64,000 nucleotides of DNA from Ischnura elegans (taxonomy: Eukaryota; Arthropoda; Insecta; Odonata; Coenagrionidae): the NCBI RefSeq assembly GCF_921293095.1, contig NC_060251.1:40157644-40221643 (forward strand), read 5' to 3'. This document shows, piece by piece, positions 61,438 to 64,000 of the stretch (positions are counted from its first letter, which is position 1; the number at the start of each line of letters is the position of its first letter). Both the position numbers and the translations under genes were made by a program. Under the pieces are notes generated by a model that was not told where the DNA came from, searched no databases, and saw only the letters and a program-made list of their open reading frames with translations.

Positions 61438-64000
61438 GGGAACTCTTTTCTGGTTTGCAAGTTGACTTCATGAATAGATGGGTGAAATGGGGCACTGAAA
61501 ATGGTCAAACCAGCGAAGATAAATGACATACCAAAGGGAAAGGAATGAAACAAGGGGCTTATGGAAGGCATAGGGCAAGACCCGCCAAAAATGAGGAGAA
61601 TAAAGAAAAAATTTGAGTACCATAATTGAGAGGGTATGATTTGACTCTCCATTTCTCATAAATTTAAATGTAAAGTGGTATAGGGTGTTCAAGCTTAAAA
61701 TGAGTTGCCTAACCCTAGCACAAATCGAAAGAATGGGGCCTACCTCCTTTAAACCCCAAAACTGAGGATTCATGCATGCCAAAGAACGAATACATACCAA
61801 TTAATACAACGACTAACAAATATTAACCACATTTGTAATGCCAATTTTTTTGCAGGAGGGGCAGTCAGCAATTATTTTGTAGAAAACATTTCAAATCCAT
61901 TGTTAAGAACATAGTTCCACAATTTTAGGCTATTGAGTACTTTGAAAAATGCTGTTAATTAAATAATAAATGAAGTTCATAAATGGATGTAATTATGCAG
62001 CATTCATGAGTGGTAAGCTAAGCAAAGGTGCTAGAATCACATAAGCTTATGATATTTTTGCATTGAAAATGAAAATTTTTTAAACAATCATGTAGTCATA
62101 TTTTCGCTGATGTTACATATGTTTGGAATCACCAAGGATTTTAATCTTTGCCCCATTAATCATTGTAATTTAGGAGGATGCGAACGTGTGATAATACGAA
62201 AATTAATTCACAATTCTTATCAACTAATTTATTCCAAAATACAGAGTATTACAGAAATTGCACACACAATATTCTGAAAATATTAATGATATACAAGTAC
62301 TCAATAATATGTGCAAGTTTTGGTCTCGCGGTATCTTTCAAAATAAAAGCAAAAACGAGCCAAGACATTATCTTACAAGCAGCCTCATAATCTGCTCAAC
62401 AGCAAGATTAAAACTTAGAGAATAGACATATTTCTAGTGCAAAATTATGTGTACATACTCTTGAGAGGAACTTTTACTGTACATGGAAAATTTGCAATTT
62501 ATCATTTATACATTTTTGAAGGCAGTAAAAGAATATTGAGATCTTATAAAGCACTTCAGAACAGAGATTTTCAGTAAGATGGCTTTTCCATATTGTCTAA
62601 AGAAAGAAAATATACAAATCCACCATCCATCAAACTTGGCCTCTTAAAATCAATTAATATGAACTTGAATTTTTTTGCCACCAGATCCAGAAAGTATTTT
62701 GGGACATTTTTCAATGCGGCAAACCACATTTGTCTGAAGACATTCCCTTCCCCACACTTACCATGTACAATCTTAAATAAATGTAACCAATGGATAGACT
62801 GATGGGCAAGGACCTTGACCATCCCCATATTTTGCCATGTTACATGTGCTAATGGAACCATATCCATAATACACCCTAAACATAATATCTGCTATTCTGA
62901 GATTTCCATCATGCATTCAGCAAAAATTTGCTCCAAATAATTGGAAGCATCCTCAACTTCATTTCAAATGTTAAGTAAGATCTTTGAATAATTATACAAT
63001 TTGTGCATTGCTATCTGGCTTTGTTCACCACATGATATAGGCAAGATAGTATTATTAGTGTCCAAACAATTATTGCTGTGAGTATTGGAGTAAATATAAT
63101 TTTGAGAATTTTCCATGGACGCAGTAAGTATCTGGTGAATTTCAGCCCAACTGTTTATAAATTACGACCGGGATTTGTATGTGTTGCACCAGAAATAATA
63201 CAGTATGATTTTGAACTCATGCGATCACAGCAATAAATAATCTTTCTAGCAGGCAGTGAAAATTACCATGGAAAAATTATGGACTTGCTGCAGAAATACT
63301 GATGCTTTTTCTCCACTTGATTACATTTTTTTTTTAATTTCAATAGGTAAATAAAGCATGCATTATATAAAATAGACTACATGGCATAATGTGGGGGTAA
63401 AAGGAAATTACGAGACATATCACTGGACCCTTAGCCCTGCTTGCATGAAATAGAGTCTATCACATACTATGAGTTCATTTCTAAGAACTGGTGCACTAGT
63501 GAGAATAGAAGACGTAAACTAATGGGAAAGAATAATTTTAAAGGTAAAATGGCCTTAGGAAATTTAGAACGGAGGGACTAACAATTGAGTGGGAGAAACA
63601 AGAAAACTTGTTAGAGAAATGAAAAGAGAGAAGCATTTTTGAACACATGTAATGCCAAAATTTCCAGTTAAGGTAGCTTCAAATGGAGAGGAAAAGATTT
63701 TGAAGAAGACAAATGCTTGATGAGATACAAAAAAATGTGAAAGAAAGATGACTGGCGAATGCAAGATGATGTTCAGCATTGAGTTAATATGCCAGAAACC
63801 TGTCGACAGATTAAATTTTAGAAGAAGAAGACAATGATTTCGATAGGGATTGCCAACTGATAGGCATGATATCCGGTTTTTTCGGTAAATAATCAATTTT
63901 TAAAATAACTCAATGTACAACAATAAATATTGATCAGCAACGTAGAACTTCAAAACTTGCTTGCAAGCAATTCTATCAGTGACGAATTCACAAGGCAGTG
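61438..64000. other. Intergenic, nothing recognised
   Basis: AT-rich. Frames at 62867-62571 and 63896-63564 on the minus strand have no family I can name and no supporting splice context. Confidence 0.4.

Noticed and set aside
61858..61917. Acceptor-like TTTTTTTGCAG followed by a short open stretch, tested as a kinase exon
   Set aside because: The translation has no PfkB C-terminal motif and stops after 19 codons.

Overview
The window looks like nuclear DNA from an arthropod, most likely an insect. It is AT-rich, has short exons split by introns with GT/AG borders, has very low gene density, and is crowded with small DNA transposons and retroposon debris. I cannot name the species. No bacterial, phage, CRISPR, rRNA or intact tRNA signal was seen.

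Genes. Only two genes can be supported. (1) On the minus strand, 58206 down to 53459, is a complete six-exon gene for a 229-residue four-pass membrane protein of the claudin/PMP22 superfamily. All six exons join in frame at consensus splice sites, and the first extracellular loop carries the W...GLWxxC...C signature. (2) On the plus strand, 44550-46134, are three consecutive internal exons of a PfkB-family sugar kinase that resembles pseudouridine kinase. Its first and last exons were not found, so the gene is partial here or has very long introns. Most other open reading frames are short, lie in repeats or overlap each other on both strands; none is supported as a gene.

Layout. 1-10 kb: unremarkable AT-rich DNA with a foldback insertion (1626-1836), an hAT-type MITE (4378-4611) and two inverted repeats (7382-7463, 8239-8385). 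10.4-13.1 kb: a decayed tandem array of ~342 bp units, split by a ~280 bp dispersed repeat whose second copy lies at 40750-41017. 15-16 kb: inverted repeats and an hAT-like element. 18.75-19.54 kb: a MITE that received two younger insertions, each with its own target-site duplication. 19.55-24.34 kb: a 4.8 kb element with ~300 bp terminal inverted repeats that encloses seven copies of a ~315 bp satellite unit. 24.6-25.07 kb: a composite foldback MITE. 27.2-28.7 kb: another decayed tandem array. 33-41 kb: sparse, with tRNA-derived SINE and LINE scraps. 42.29-42.96 kb: a MITE with AATAGGG ends. 44.5-46.1 kb: kinase exons. 47.96-48.36 kb: an hAT MITE. 48.75-51.36 kb: a dead piggyBac element with perfect 13 bp ends and TTAA duplications. 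53.5-58.2 kb: the claudin-like gene, whose last intron holds a retroposon and a foldback insertion. 59-61.5 kb: a SINE, two copies of the 18.75 kb MITE family and another hAT MITE.

The most interesting structure is a set of three foldback insertions unrelated in sequence (1626-1836, 19212-19434, 54776-55023). Each has a 12-14 bp target duplication, a 33-39 nt single-copy lead, then a palindrome running to the 3' target duplication. Two have a hammerhead-ribozyme-like core (CTGANGA-type box, hairpin, GAAAC) inside the palindrome arm; the third has only a degenerate version. This is what one would expect of remnants of Penelope-like retroelements. The 4.8 kb element with the internal satellite is the second structure worth following. 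I saw nothing that amounts to a new multi-gene system.
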